From NCBI RefSeq assembly GCF_004359525.2, contig NZ_SCWC02000012.1, positions 1 to 37,222 of the forward strand: DNA of 37,222 bases. The letters are read 5' to 3'. The stretch is from Macrococcus equipercicus (GTDB taxonomy: Bacteria > Bacillota > Bacilli > Staphylococcales > Staphylococcaceae). Below are positions 20,299-32,537 of this stretch, in pieces (positions within the stretch are counted from its first letter, which is position 1; each line of letters opens with the position of its first letter). Position numbers and translations under genes: made by a program. The notes below the pieces were generated by a model. That model did not search any database. It was not told the DNA's origin and was given only the letters and a program-made list of their open reading frames with translations.

Positions 20299-21264
20299 TT
20301 AATCAAACAGGACGCTGACAGATTCTTGTTCGTAGACACGGATAATCGCTTGAGCGAGAAGTTCACCGACAGACAGCTGCTTGATTTTAGCTGGTCGGTT
20401 TGCTTCAGGTAAGACAATAGAGTTAGTTACAACGAGTTCTTTAATGGCTGAACCTTCAATTCGTTCATAAGCAGGTCCTGACAAGACTGGGTGCGTACAG
20501 CACGCATATACTTCTTTCGCTCCTTTATCAATTAATGCTTGAGCGGCTAAAGTAATCGTTCCTGCAGTATCGATGATGTCATCGATAATAATCGCTGTTT
20601 TACCGTTAATATCACCGACAATATTCATCACTTCTGCTACGTTCGGCTTTGGACGACGTTTGTCGATGATAGCAATCGGCGCTTTTAGACGGTCAGCCAT
20701 TTTACGGGCACGTGTCACACCACCGTGGTCAGGCGAGACAACGACCGTTTCTGCAAGGTCGATATCATGTTTACCAAGAAAGTAGTCGGACAGAATCGGC
20801 ACACCCATTAAGTGGTCAATAGGAATGTTGAAGAATCCTTGAATCTGAGGCGCATGCAGGTCGAGCGCAATAACGCGGTCGGCTCCTGCTTTTTCAATCA
20901 TATCTGCTACAAGCTTCGCAGTGATCGGCTCACGACTTCTCGCTTTACGGTCCTGACGCGCGTAGCCGTAATAAGGCATCAGTACATTGATTGTCGCTGC
21001 TGAAGCACGTTTCAGTGCATCAATCATAATCAATAGTTCCATCAGATGTTCGTTGACTGGATTTGAAGTTGGTTGAACGATGAAGACGTCACAGCCGCGG
21101 ATACTTTCTTCGATATTAATCTGTACTTCACCATCACTGAAACTTTTAACGCTGCATTTCCCGAGAGGAATGCCTACGTATCCGGCGATCTCTTCTGCTA
21201 GTGCCGGGTTCCCGTTCAACGAAAAAATCTTTAACTTTGAATTCTTATATTCATTCTTCAACAT
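20299..21264 (-). CDS. prs: ribose-phosphate pyrophosphokinase (PRPP synthase)
   Basis: Makes PRPP from ribose 5-phosphate and ATP for purine, pyrimidine, His and Trp synthesis. The 321-aa protein contains [30 protein letters not shown] (metal/PRPP site), [13 protein letters not shown] (the flexible catalytic region) and the PRPP loop [12 protein letters not shown]. The start [18 protein letters not shown] matches the Staphylococcus protein; it is preceded by GGGGG about eight bases upstream. In-frame ATGs up to 21282 would add six residues. It follows glmU by about 29 bp. Confidence 0.96.
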   Translation of the reverse strand: MLKNEYKNSKLKIFSLNGNPALAEEIAGYVGIPLGKCSVKSFSDGEVQINIEESIRGCDVFIVQPTSNPVNEHLMELLIMIDALKRASAATINVLMPYYGYARQDRKARSREPITAKLVADMIEKAGADRVIALDLHAPQIQGFFNIPIDHLMGVPILSDYFLGKHDIDLAETVVVSPDHGGVTRARKMADRLKAPIAIIDKRRPKPNVAEVMNIVGDINGKTAIIIDDIIDTAGTITLAAQALIDKGAKEVYACCTHPVLSGPAYERIEGSAIKELVVTNSIVLPEANRPAKIKQLSVGELLAQAIIRVYEQESVSVLFD

Positions 21265-21293
21265 CATATTAGCCCCCATCATAGTCCTGCTTA

Positions 21294-22667
<1,374 letters not shown>

Positions 22668-22680
22668 TCACTTTATTCCT

Positions 22681-22710
22681 ATTATAATTTAATCACTATG
22701 TGACTTTCAA
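22681..22710 (-). promoter_or_regulatory. glmU-prs promoter
   Basis: On the minus strand -35 TTGAAA (22705-22710), 18-bp spacer, -10 TATAAT (22681-22686). It follows the spoVG terminator. Confidence 0.75.
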
Positions 22711-22762
22711 GAACTATCAGTCGTTACGTATAGATGATGCCTATGACATTCCGCTTTATAAC

Positions 22763-22791
22763 TAAAAAAACATCACTTTTCCAAGTGATGT
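22763..22791 (-). terminator. purR-yabJ-spoVG terminator
   Basis: Stem ACATCACTT/AAGTGATGT with a GGAA loop (22770-22791), followed by TTTTTTTAG on the minus strand. Confidence 0.9.
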
Positions 22792-22805
22792 TGTCCTAAT
22801 CATGA

Positions 22806-23195
22806 TTAATGGGTTAAATCTTCAGCGGCTGTTGTAGTAGAGTCTGCTTCTAATAAGTCAGGCACTTCTTCGCTTGTTGCAGCACTAGACTGGTCAAAAG
22901 TCTGAATCGGCTCATCAGCGGTTGTCGTCCGGTAGTTCTCTATTTCGATTTCCTCGTACACTTTCATTACAGCCTGTTGTATCTCCTGTCGCATCTCACT
23001 GTTGATAGGATGCGCGATATCTCTGAATTCTCCGTCTGGTGTCCGCTTACTCGGCATTGCAACAAACAGTCCTGAGTTGCCTTCAATCACCCGGAGATCA
23101 TGAATAACAAATGCTTCATCAAGTGTAATGGATACTAATGCTTTCATGCGACCATCTGCATCTATTTTTCTCAACCTCACGTCTGTAACTTTCAC
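22806..23195 (-). CDS. spoVG: SpoVG, site-specific DNA/RNA-binding regulator, with long acidic tail
   Basis: In Staphylococcus, SpoVG is a regulator of capsule, virulence and cell-wall genes; in Bacillus it acts in sporulation and septation. Residues 1-90 are highly conserved ([39 protein letters not shown]). I start at GTG (23195) nine bases after GGGGG, matching the family start; an upstream extension to 23231 overlaps the spacer. The 129-aa protein has about 40 extra acidic, Thr/Ser-rich residues, longer than the ~97-100 aa proteins I know from Bacillus and S. aureus. It is last in purR-yabJ-spoVG. Confidence 0.94.
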   Translation of the reverse strand: MKVTDVRLRKIDADGRMKALVSITLDEAFVIHDLRVIEGNSGLFVAMPSKRTPDGEFRDIAHPINSEMRQEIQQAVMKVYEEIEIENYRTTTADEPIQTFDQSSAATSEEVPDLLEADSTTTAAEDLTH

Positions 23196-23238
23196 TTCAG
23201 TAAGCCCCCTATCTGTATATAAAACCATCAATTATCGC

Positions 23239-23613
23239 TTAATGGACTAGAGCTACTGCCTCAATCTCGACTTTAACATCTTTTGGTAGACGGCTGACTT
23301 CCACACAGCTTCTTGCCGGCAGATGCTCATTAAAATACGTACCGTATACTTCATTGATGACAGGAAAGTCATTCATATCACTGATAAATATCGTTGTCTT
23401 TACTACTGTATCCAGCGATGCACCGCTATCTTCCAGCACAGCCTTAAGATTGACAAGAACTTGCTCTGTCTGGTCTCTTACATCATCGCTGACGATTGAA
23501 CCTTCCAGTGTTAAAGGAATCTGTCCGCTGGTATATACCATGTTATTCACGACAACTGCGTGACAATATGGTCCAATGGCTTCCGGTGCTTGTTTAGAAA
23601 AAACTGTTTTCAT
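23239..23613 (-). CDS. yabJ: RidA-family enamine/imine deaminase YabJ
   Basis: Hydrolyses reactive 2-aminoacrylate-type imines; in Bacillus yabJ also affects purine regulation. The 124-aa protein has the family features GPYCHAVVV near residue 15, TSGQIP near 30, and the C-terminal substrate Arg in [21 protein letters not shown] (first Arg about residue 103). The ATG at 23613 is eight bases after AAAGGAG; a longer in-frame reading is not supported. It lies between purR and spoVG, 13 bp from purR. Confidence 0.95.
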   Translation of the reverse strand: MKTVFSKQAPEAIGPYCHAVVVNNMVYTSGQIPLTLEGSIVSDDVRDQTEQVLVNLKAVLEDSGASLDTVVKTTIFISDMNDFPVINEVYGTYFNEHLPARSCVEVSRLPKDVKVEIEAVALVH

Positions 23614-23626
23614 GTTGTGAGCTCCT

Positions 23627-24451
23627 TTATTTAAACCGTTCCAGGCAATTGCCTTCTTCAACTGTGAACGACTGATTATATTCATCTACGTCTGATAACT
23701 TTACTAAGGAAGTATAATCTTCAATTAAGCGATGTTTGACCTCTTTCGATTCTACAAGTACAGATACCCCGATTACTTGCGCTTTAAACTCGCTCATCAA
23801 ATTCATGACACCTGTGATAGAGCCGCCGGCACGCATAAAATCATCGACGATTAAGACGTTCGAGCCTTCAGGCAGTGTACGCTTTGACAGCACCATTGTT
23901 TCGATTTTTCTCGACGAACCGGAGACATAGTTGATTGACACTGTTGAGCCTTCTGTCACTTTGTTATCTTTCCGGATGACAACGACCGGCACATTCATAA
24001 TATTCGCCACGGCGTTTGCAAGCGATATCCCTTTTGTCGCAATCGTCACGACTGCATCGACTTCCCGGCCCATATACATCGTTGCAATGAGCTCACCAAC
24101 TTGACCGAGCAGCCGCGGATTACCGACTAAATCGGACATGAATAAATAGCCGCCGGGCAGAAGGCGTTCTTTCTCCTGCAGCATCTCACATAAGTAGGCA
24201 ATCAGTGCTTCTGCTTCTTTTCGGTACATCTTCGGCATAAAAGTAACGCCGCCGCTTGCACCGGCAGTTGTCGTCACAATGCCCACTTCCTCTTTCTGGA
24301 AAGTTTCTTTAATGATTTGAATGTCCTCACTAATGGATGATTTTGCCTGCTCAAACTTCTGGACAAAAAATGTCAATGGGACTAGTTCATTTGGATGGCT
24401 CAGCAAATAGCTTGTCATAAAGACAATACGTTCACTTCTTTTAAACTTCAT
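23627..24451 (-). CDS. purR: purine operon repressor PurR
   Basis: A PRPP-responsive repressor of purine genes. The 274-aa protein has an N-terminal winged-helix domain (1-73; [17 protein letters not shown]) and a C-terminal phosphoribosyltransferase-like effector domain with the PRPP motif [13 protein letters not shown] (199-211). GAGG is seven bases before the ATG. A PurBox within its own promoter suggests autoregulation. The order purR-yabJ-spoVG matches Bacillus and Staphylococcus. Confidence 0.97.
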   Translation of the reverse strand: MKFKRSERIVFMTSYLLSHPNELVPLTFFVQKFEQAKSSISEDIQIIKETFQKEEVGIVTTTAGASGGVTFMPKMYRKEAEALIAYLCEMLQEKERLLPGGYLFMSDLVGNPRLLGQVGELIATMYMGREVDAVVTIATKGISLANAVANIMNVPVVVIRKDNKVTEGSTVSINYVSGSSRKIETMVLSKRTLPEGSNVLIVDDFMRAGGSITGVMNLMSEFKAQVIGVSVLVESKEVKHRLIEDYTSLVKLSDVDEYNQSFTVEEGNCLERFK

Positions 24452-24483
24452 ATAAAACCCTCATTTACGCATATTTTATGTAT

Positions 24484-24511
24484 AATATAACATAAATGTT
24501 CGGTTTTACAA
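24484..24511 (-). promoter_or_regulatory. purR promoter
   Basis: On the minus strand -35 TTGTAA (24506-24511), 16-bp spacer, -10 TATATT (24484-24489). The -35 lies only a few bases past the ispE stop. Confidence 0.6.
24495..24507 (-). promoter_or_regulatory. PurBox, PurR-binding element
   Basis: AAAACCGAACATT on the minus strand fits the Bacillus PurBox consensus (AWWWCCGAACWWT) at every position and occupies the -35/-10 spacer. I find no clear second inverted box at the usual distance, so binding may be weaker than at biosynthetic pur operons. Confidence 0.7.
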
Positions 24512-24513
24512 TA

Positions 24514-25365
24514 TTATCCGAGCAATCTTACCATATAAACTTCTTTGCAGCAGCCTTTTAATGCGTTGACCACGCTTTTTGCCTGGCGCTCCTTGCTCAT
24601 CAGACCATAAACAGTCGGACCGCTTCCACTCATCAAGGCAGCGTCCGCACCGCTTTTCAGCATCGTTTCTTTCAACGTCTTAATGACTGGATGCATAGCT
24701 ATCGTCACTTTCTCAAGATCATTGCCGAGGCTGTTGACCAGCAGATTATAATCACCGGTTTTTATGGCAGTGATACATTGGCCAGTCGGTATAGCATCGT
24801 CGTTATCATCAAGCTGCAGTGCGCCGTACACGTCTGCAGTTGATACGCTGATATCCGGTTTTGCGAGTACGACCCATGATGCCGGTGGTTTCGGCAGCTG
24901 TGTCAGCTGTTCACCGCGTCCTTTGCATAGGGCCGTCCGGCCGTAAATACAGAAGGAAATATCAGAACCGATTTCAGCGGCGAGTTCACTCAGTGTCTCA
25001 AGCGGCAGATTCAAGTCGAAAAGACGGTTCATCCCGCGGAATGCCGCTGCCGCATCACTGGAGCCGCCAGCAAGCCCAGCGGCAATCGGAATCGATTTAT
25101 CGAGTGTAATAGTGACCCCCTGCTGCAGCTGGTAACGCTCCATCATCAGCTGCGCCGCCTTATAGGCCAGATTTCTATGATCGTTCGGTACATACCTGTG
25201 CTCGATTTTCAGCACGATTTTTTTATCTTTGCGCTTTTCAAAAGACAGGCGGTCATTTAGATCCACTGTTGTCATGACCATCTCGACTTCATGATAGCCG
25301 TCATCACGTTTATATAATGTATCTAAGGTCAAATTTATTTTCGCCGGTGCATTTTCATAAATCAT
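24514..25365 (-). CDS. ispE: 4-diphosphocytidyl-2-C-methyl-D-erythritol kinase
   Basis: A GHMP-family kinase of the MEP isoprenoid pathway. The 283-aa protein has the N-terminal [10 protein letters not shown] (6-15), the ATP-binding [16 protein letters not shown] (93-108) and the C-terminal [10 protein letters not shown]. Staphylococci make isoprenoids by mevalonate, and the staphylococcal copy of this gene is often annotated IspE with uncertain role, so the actual activity should be treated with some caution. GAGG precedes the ATG. A weak extended -10 (TGGTAAACT) lies upstream; the gap to purR is 62 bp. Confidence 0.88.
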   Translation of the reverse strand: MIYENAPAKINLTLDTLYKRDDGYHEVEMVMTTVDLNDRLSFEKRKDKKIVLKIEHRYVPNDHRNLAYKAAQLMMERYQLQQGVTITLDKSIPIAAGLAGGSSDAAAAFRGMNRLFDLNLPLETLSELAAEIGSDISFCIYGRTALCKGRGEQLTQLPKPPASWVVLAKPDISVSTADVYGALQLDDNDDAIPTGQCITAIKTGDYNLLVNSLGNDLEKVTIAMHPVIKTLKETMLKSGADAALMSGSGPTVYGLMSKERQAKSVVNALKGCCKEVYMVRLLG

Positions 25366-25442
25366 TAGTCGTCCTCACTTAAAATTATTAGTACAAGTTT
25401 ACCATAAGTTATAAATGACCGGTACAGCGATTTATGATAAAG

Positions 25443-25471
25443 AAAAAAGCACAGCCGGGATAGGCTGTGCT
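25443..25471 (-). terminator. veg terminator
   Basis: Stem AGCACAGCC/GGCTGTGCT (25448-25471) followed by TTTTTTCTTT on the minus strand, 12 bases after the veg stop. Confidence 0.9.
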
Positions 25472-25483
25472 GACTCACATAAA

Positions 25484-25747
25484 TTATTGAACAAGAAACT
25501 CTTCTTGGTTTTCGTTGACAAAAGTGACCTGAACATTCTCAGTTAATACATCAGTGTATGTATAAGACACGCGCTCAAAATTATGTTTATCCTGATCGAG
25601 TTCTACAATAAATACTGATGGATAAGTTTCTTTGAGTACGCCACTGCGCTCAATTAACTTCTTACGGCCTCCATTAGCTCTAAGTACAATACGATTTCCT
25701 AACTGACAATCAAGAATTTTTTTGATGTCTATTAATGTCTTTGGCAT
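25484..25747 (-). CDS. veg: Veg family protein
   Basis: A small conserved Firmicutes protein of 87 aa; in Bacillus Veg stimulates biofilm matrix genes through SinR. It begins [20 protein letters not shown] and has [16 protein letters not shown] and [18 protein letters not shown] is six bases before the ATG; an in-frame extension to 25822 would run through both promoters and is rejected. It is monocistronic, with two strong promoters and its own terminator. Its mechanism is not evident from sequence. Confidence 0.94.
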   Translation of the reverse strand: MPKTLIDIKKILDCQLGNRIVLRANGGRKKLIERSGVLKETYPSVFIVELDQDKHNFERVSYTYTDVLTENVQVTFVNENQEEFLVQ

Positions 25748-25772
25748 ATTGACCCACCTCGCTATAGTTGAA

Positions 25773-25801
25773 ATTATAGCATTTTTTGGGTAATTAGTCA
25801 A
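25773..25801 (-). promoter_or_regulatory. veg promoter P2, proximal
   Basis: On the minus strand -35 TTGACT (25796-25801), 17-bp spacer, -10 TATAAT (25773-25778) with an upstream TGC that adds an extended -10. The -10 lies within a GCTATA/TATAGC dyad (25761-25780). Confidence 0.85.
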
Positions 25802-25812
25802 ACAAATTTTTA

Positions 25813-25841
25813 ATTTTATCAACTACTGCAGGTATTGTCAA
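25813..25841 (-). promoter_or_regulatory. veg promoter P1, distal
   Basis: On the minus strand -35 TTGACA (25836-25841), 17-bp spacer, -10 TAAAAT (25813-25818), directly after the ksgA stop. The pair recalls the tandem strong veg promoters of Bacillus. Confidence 0.85.
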
Positions 25842-25846
25842 TAGAT

Positions 25847-27278
<1,432 letters not shown>

Positions 27279-27294
27279 ATTAATCACCTGCGCT

Positions 27295-27303
27295 ATTATA
27301 CCA
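27295..27303 (-). promoter_or_regulatory. rnmV-ksgA promoter, extended -10
   Basis: TGGTATAAT on the minus strand, a perfect extended -10 about 17 bp from the rnmV start. The nearest -35-like TTGTAT has a 15-bp spacer. Confidence 0.6.
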
Positions 27304-27328
27304 TATGCACGACCTATACAAGTACAAC

Positions 27329-27368
27329 AACGCGCCTCAGCAGCTTTTTAAAGCCACTGAGGCGCGTT
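27329..27368 (-). terminator. strong hairpin after metS-tatD
   Basis: A perfect 12-bp stem AACGCGCCTCAG/CTGAGGCGCGTT begins three bases past the tatD stop, with inner GGCTTT/AAAGC pairing. The downstream side is GTTGTTGTACTTG rather than a pure T-run, so termination may be imperfect. Confidence 0.65.
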
Positions 27369-27371
27369 ACT

Positions 27372-28139
27372 TTATTGCAAATTAAACAACCGTTCAGCAT
27401 TCGCCGTAGTAGCGGCTGCTAATTCTTCATAACTAATGCCCCGGAGTTCAGCAATCTGTTCTGCGACCAGCTTGACGTAAGCTGGTTCGTTCCGCTTGCC
27501 GCGGTACGGATGCGGCGTTAAATACGGCGCATCCGTTTCAACAATCAGCTTATCAAGCGGGACGTGCACCGCCACTTCTTTCGGCTGCTTCGCATTTTTA
27601 AATGTCACAGGGCCGCCCAGTGAAATGATGAAGTTCAGTTTCAGCACTTCATCGCACATCTCCGGTGAACTACTGAAACTATGCATAACACCCCCGACTT
27701 CAGCTGCATTTTCAGATTTTAATATATCGACGACGTCCTGCGTCGCTTCTCTGTTGTGGATGACAATCGGCAGTTTCAGTTCTTTTGCCAGAGCAATCTG
27801 GCGTTTGAAGACCGTCTTCTGAATATCTTTCGGTGATTTATCCCAGTGATAATCCAGCCCCATCTCACCGAGCGCAACAATTTTCGGGTGTTTTGCCAGT
27901 TCTTTAATCCACTCATAGTAGTCATCAGTAAAATCAATCGCGTCTACTGGATGCCAGCCGATGACACCGTAGAGGAAGTCATGCTCATCAATCAATGTCA
28001 TTGTCCGTTTGATTGTCTTCTCATCAAAACCTACGACAATCATGCGGTCAATGCCTGCTGCTCTCGCCCGGTCAATGACTTCTGTTAAATCCTCATCATA
28101 TTGATCGGCGTTTAAATGGACATGCGTATCGATTAACAT
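27372..28139 (-). CDS. tatD: TatD-family metal-dependent deoxyribonuclease
   Basis: An amidohydrolase-fold nuclease (YabD in Bacillus). The 255-aa protein has the metal ligands in IDTHVHL (residues 3-9), ALGEMGLDY, PIVIHNRE, GGVMHSFS and VETDAPYLTP, all expected. ATG 28139 is preceded by TAGGAG; an in-frame extension upstream into metS is rejected. It follows metS by 10 bp and is co-transcribed with it. The cellular substrate is not established. Confidence 0.94.
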   Translation of the reverse strand: MLIDTHVHLNADQYDEDLTEVIDRARAAGIDRMIVVGFDEKTIKRTMTLIDEHDFLYGVIGWHPVDAIDFTDDYYEWIKELAKHPKIVALGEMGLDYHWDKSPKDIQKTVFKRQIALAKELKLPIVIHNREATQDVVDILKSENAAEVGGVMHSFSSSPEMCDEVLKLNFIISLGGPVTFKNAKQPKEVAVHVPLDKLIVETDAPYLTPHPYRGKRNEPAYVKLVAEQIAELRGISYEELAAATTANAERLFNLQ

Positions 28140-28149
28140 TGAATCACTC

Positions 28150-30138
<1,989 letters not shown>

Positions 30139-30141
30139 TTA

Positions 30142-30170
30142 AATATACAGAAAAAAAACCTATATTTCAA
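30142..30170 (-). promoter_or_regulatory. metS-tatD promoter
   Basis: On the minus strand -35 TTGAAA (30165-30170), 17-bp spacer with a T8 run, -10 TATATT (30142-30147). It starts 30 bp from the metS ATG. Confidence 0.7.
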
Positions 30171-30187
30171 TATCCTTTAAATGTAAA

Positions 30188-30194
30188 TTCGACA
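30188..30194 (-). promoter_or_regulatory. TGTCGAA heptamer (0A-box-like), metS side
   Basis: TGTCGAA on the minus strand (TTCGACA on plus), within ATGTCGAATT, which recurs twice in the abrB leader. It lies 18 bp upstream of the metS -35 and 71 bp upstream of the abrB -35. Confidence 0.55.
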
Positions 30195-30264
30195 TATTTA
30201 ATACTAAACTATCAATACAAAATATTACTCAATTATTACAAATGTTATTATACAAACAAAGTTA

Positions 30265-30293
30265 TTGACATTGTATATTTATGGTAGTATATT
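30265..30293 (+). promoter_or_regulatory. abrB promoter
   Basis: Perfect -35 TTGACA (30265-30270), 17-bp spacer, -10 TATATT (30288-30293). Predicted start is near 30300, giving a leader of about 75 bases. Confidence 0.85.
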
Positions 30294-30300
30294 CTAACTA

Positions 30301-30335
30301 TGTCAAATGTCGAATTTGTCTAGATAAATGTCGAA
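30301..30335 (+). promoter_or_regulatory. array of TGTCGAA boxes in the abrB leader (Spo0A-box-like operator)
   Basis: TGTCAAA (30301-30307, one mismatch) directly abuts TGTCGAA (30308-30314). A second exact TGTCGAA is at 30329-30335. The exact copies lie in a 12-bp direct repeat AAATGTCGAATT (30305-30316, 30326-30337) with a 21-bp period, two DNA turns. TGTCGAA is the Spo0A box, and in Bacillus Spo0A~P represses abrB from boxes just downstream of the promoter, as here. The binding protein in this organism is unknown. Confidence 0.65.
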
Positions 30336-30375
30336 TTAACAAATATTACTAACTATTTTTTGGAGGCTATTTTAT

Positions 30376-30660
30376 ATGAAATCAACAGGAATCGTAAGAA
30401 AAGTTGATGAGTTAGGACGTGTAGTAATTCCAATCGAATTACGTCGTATTCTGGACATCGCAGAAAAAGATGCATTAGAAATTTATACAGATTCAGATAA
30501 AATCATTTTAAAAAAATATAAACCAAGCATGACTTGTGCAGTGACTGGTGATGTTTCTGAAGATAACTACTTATTAGCAGGCGGCAAGCTTGTCCTTTCT
30601 AAAGAAGGCGCTGAACAGTTAATCAAAGAAATTCAAGATAAAGAAAAAGCAGCAAAATAA
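30376..30660 (+). CDS. abrB: AbrB-family transition-state regulator
   Basis: The only plus-strand protein gene in the window. The 94-aa protein has the AbrB swapped-hairpin DNA-binding domain (residues 1-50; TGIVRKVDELGRVVIPIELR, with the conserved Gly-Arg-Val-Val-Ile-Pro core) and a C-terminal multimerisation region. AbrB proteins tetramerise and regulate post-exponential genes in Bacillus; the regulon in Staphylococcaceae is poorly known. GGAGG precedes the ATG by nine bases. It has its own consensus promoter, an array of TGTCGAA boxes in the leader and a strong terminator, and is divergent from metS and convergent with rsmI, as in Bacillus. Confidence 0.95.
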   Translation: MKSTGIVRKVDELGRVVIPIELRRILDIAEKDALEIYTDSDKIILKKYKPSMTCAVTGDVSEDNYLLAGGKLVLSKEGAEQLIKEIQDKEKAAK

Positions 30661-30668
30661 TCAATCAG

Positions 30669-30698
30669 GCCCCGGCGTAATAACGCTGGGGCTTTTTT
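30669..30698 (+). terminator. abrB terminator
   Basis: A 10-bp stem GCCCCGGCGT/ACGCTGGGGC (30669-30692) then TTTTTT. The rsmI stop codon lies within the T-run; on the minus strand no T-run follows, so it serves abrB mainly. Confidence 0.92.
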
Positions 30699-31533
30699 AT
30701 GACTGTATATGAAAACTTTCGTAAACTTCCCGCTTCTTTATTCCCCGGTCAACCGCTACTTGTTTAATCGCATCTTTGGATGACTGTCCTGCTGCGATAT
30801 AATGATCGACATGAGCATTCAACGACAACGCATCCCACCATTGTTCCTGCTGTATACTATCATACTGACCGTCAATGACGACGACAAATTCACCTTTCAA
30901 CGGAATGTCTTCCTCAAGCTTTAGCAGCAGTTCGCCGACAGGCAGTGTCACGACCTGCTCATACCGCTTCGTCAGTTCTCTTGCCAGGGCGACTTTCCGC
31001 TGTTCATCCACTGTCGCGATTGTCGTCAATGTATCTTTAATACGGTAAGGTGATTCATATAGTAATATAGAATGCGGCTGCTCCATCAACAACTTAAGCT
31101 TCGCAAGCTTTTCCGATTCTTTGCGGGGCAGGAAACCATTAAACAGAAATGAATAAGAAGATAGACCACTTGTCATCAACGCGGTCAGTGCTGCATTCGG
31201 GCCCGGCACTGTGACGACTGATAGACCACTGTCCCGGACGGCAGTCACCAGTTCATAACCCGGGTCGCTGATAAGCGGCAGCCCGGCATCTGACACGAGA
31301 GCGATTGATTTTCCTTCTTCAAGCATAGCGACTAGTACTGCTGTCATCTTATCTTTATTATGTTCATGATAACTTTTAAGCGGTGTTTTAATGTCGTAAT
31401 GATGCGTCAGCTTACCTGTCACTCTCGTGTCTTCACAGGCGATGACATCTACTTCCTGCAAAATACGCACGGCGCGGAAAGTCATATCTTCAAGATTACC
31501 GATCGGCGTTCCGACTAGATAAAGTGTACTCAT
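30697..31533 (-). CDS. rsmI: 16S rRNA 2'-O-ribose C1402 methyltransferase
   Basis: Methylates the ribose of C1402 in the decoding centre, using SAM. The 278-aa protein has the tetrapyrrole-methylase-like fold: LYLVGTPIGNLEDMTFRA at the start, ACEDTR, VALVSDAGLPLISDPG, and VTVPGPNAALTALMTSGL. AAGGAGG lies six bases before the ATG, which is inside the yazA gene (38-bp overlap). It is the last gene of the long operon from the decarboxylase-like gene, convergent with abrB. Confidence 0.95.
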   Translation of the reverse strand: MSTLYLVGTPIGNLEDMTFRAVRILQEVDVIACEDTRVTGKLTHHYDIKTPLKSYHEHNKDKMTAVLVAMLEEGKSIALVSDAGLPLISDPGYELVTAVRDSGLSVVTVPGPNAALTALMTSGLSSYSFLFNGFLPRKESEKLAKLKLLMEQPHSILLYESPYRIKDTLTTIATVDEQRKVALARELTKRYEQVVTLPVGELLLKLEEDIPLKGEFVVVIDGQYDSIQQEQWWDALSLNAHVDHYIAAGQSSKDAIKQVAVDRGIKKREVYESFHIQS

Positions 31534-31783
31534 GTGCTGCCTCCTTGATCAATTGTAGTTTTTCATTTCTCGTCAGCTGCTTAATGGCATATTCACGCTG
31601 CATCGCTGCTGACTTTGTCGGGTGACGCTCTGAATAAACGCGTATGACGGGCAGCCGATGACGTGTATACTTTGCGCCTTTACCCGAATTGTGAACGGTC
31701 AACCGCTTATCTAGATCTGTTGTGTAACCTGTATATAATGTATTATCATTACACTTTAATATATAGATATAATGTTTATCCAT
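31496..31783 (-). CDS. yazA: GIY-YIG domain protein, YazA/UPF0213 family
   Basis: A 95-aa protein consisting of one GIY-YIG nuclease-like domain: HYIYILKCNDNTLYTGYT at 4-21 with the YI-YTG motif, the catalytic-type Arg in DLDKRL (about 27) and later Glu in MQREYAIK. Stand-alone members are of unknown function; structure-specific nuclease activity is possible. It overlaps trmN upstream by 8 bp and rsmI downstream by 38 bp, so is translated as part of a tight operon. Confidence 0.9.
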   Translation of the reverse strand: MDKHYIYILKCNDNTLYTGYTTDLDKRLTVHNSGKGAKYTRHRLPVIRVYSERHPTKSAAMQREYAIKQLTRNEKLQLIKEAAHEYTLSSRNADR

Positions 31784-32501
31784 AATATACCTCTTTCATT
31801 TCGGCAGAATAATCTCCGTTCCCGTCATAAATATAAAAGGGCGGCATCACTTTGCAGTCAGGTTTACCACCTTTCAATGCTTCAATGACAACAGTGACGG
31901 CATGAGGTTTCTCGGGCTTTGAATAAATATTCCATATCTTCTTCGGCTCCATGCCGGCTGACCGCATGGATATGAGACAGTCAACAAGCCGGTCTGCACG
32001 GTGCACCATATACAGCCTGCCCCCCTGTTTGAGCAGATGACGGGCTGCCAGCGTGCAGTCATCAAGCGTGCACATCACTTCATGCCGTGCTATTCGATGC
32101 GCTTCCTTCAAATGCTGGAATGACTGATTTTCTCTGAAGTACGGCGGGTTGCATGTAACAATATCGTACTGGCTCGGCGTCAGATGGTTCGCTTCTTTTA
32201 AATCCATCTCGTAGACCGTAATTCTGTCGTCAAGCCTGTTATGTGCAACTGACCGCTTCGCCATATCCGCAAGCAGCGGCTGTATTTCAATGGCATCTAT
32301 CGCACAACTTGAGCCATCGCTGAGTAATAGCGGTATAATGCCATTCCCTGAGCACAGATCCATTACCCGGCCTTTTTTCAGCGTCGGCACGAAATGACCG
32401 AGCAGCAGTGCATCGGTCGAAAAGGAGAAGACTGCGTCGTTCTGAATGATCTCCAGGCCTTCCTTTATTAACTGATCAAAACGTTCATTCTCTTTAAGCA
32501 T
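31776..32501 (-). CDS. yabB: tRNA1(Val) A37 N6-methyltransferase-like protein (YabB)
   Basis: A Rossmann-fold SAM methyltransferase of 241 aa with MDLCSGNGIIPLLLS (motif I) and IVTCNPPYF, the NPPY motif of N6-adenine methylases. Family resemblance is to TrmN6/YfiC, which modifies A37 of tRNA-Val; that substrate is inferred. ATG 32501 follows GGAGG by five bases; a TTG at 32513 is part of that site. A weak hairpin plus T-run lies right before it. Confidence 0.88.
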   Translation of the reverse strand: MLKENERFDQLIKEGLEIIQNDAVFSFSTDALLLGHFVPTLKKGRVMDLCSGNGIIPLLLSDGSSCAIDAIEIQPLLADMAKRSVAHNRLDDRITVYEMDLKEANHLTPSQYDIVTCNPPYFRENQSFQHLKEAHRIARHEVMCTLDDCTLAARHLLKQGGRLYMVHRADRLVDCLISMRSAGMEPKKIWNIYSKPEKPHAVTVVIEALKGGKPDCKVMPPFYIYDGNGDYSAEMKEVYYG

Positions 32502-32513
32502 ATTTTCCTCCAA

Positions 32514-32537
32514 GAAAAAAAGGCATGGCTGCCCTTT
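32514..32537 (-). terminator. weak terminator-like hairpin between yabA and yabB
   Basis: AAAGG(G)CA/TGCCTTT with a small loop, followed by TTTTTTTC on the minus strand and immediately by the yabB ribosome-binding site. The stem is short, so it may act as an attenuator rather than a full stop. Confidence 0.45.

Noticed and set aside
25366-25442. Full ispE promoter
   Set aside because: Only a weak extended -10 (TGGTAAACT) is present, with no -35; not strong enough to list separately.
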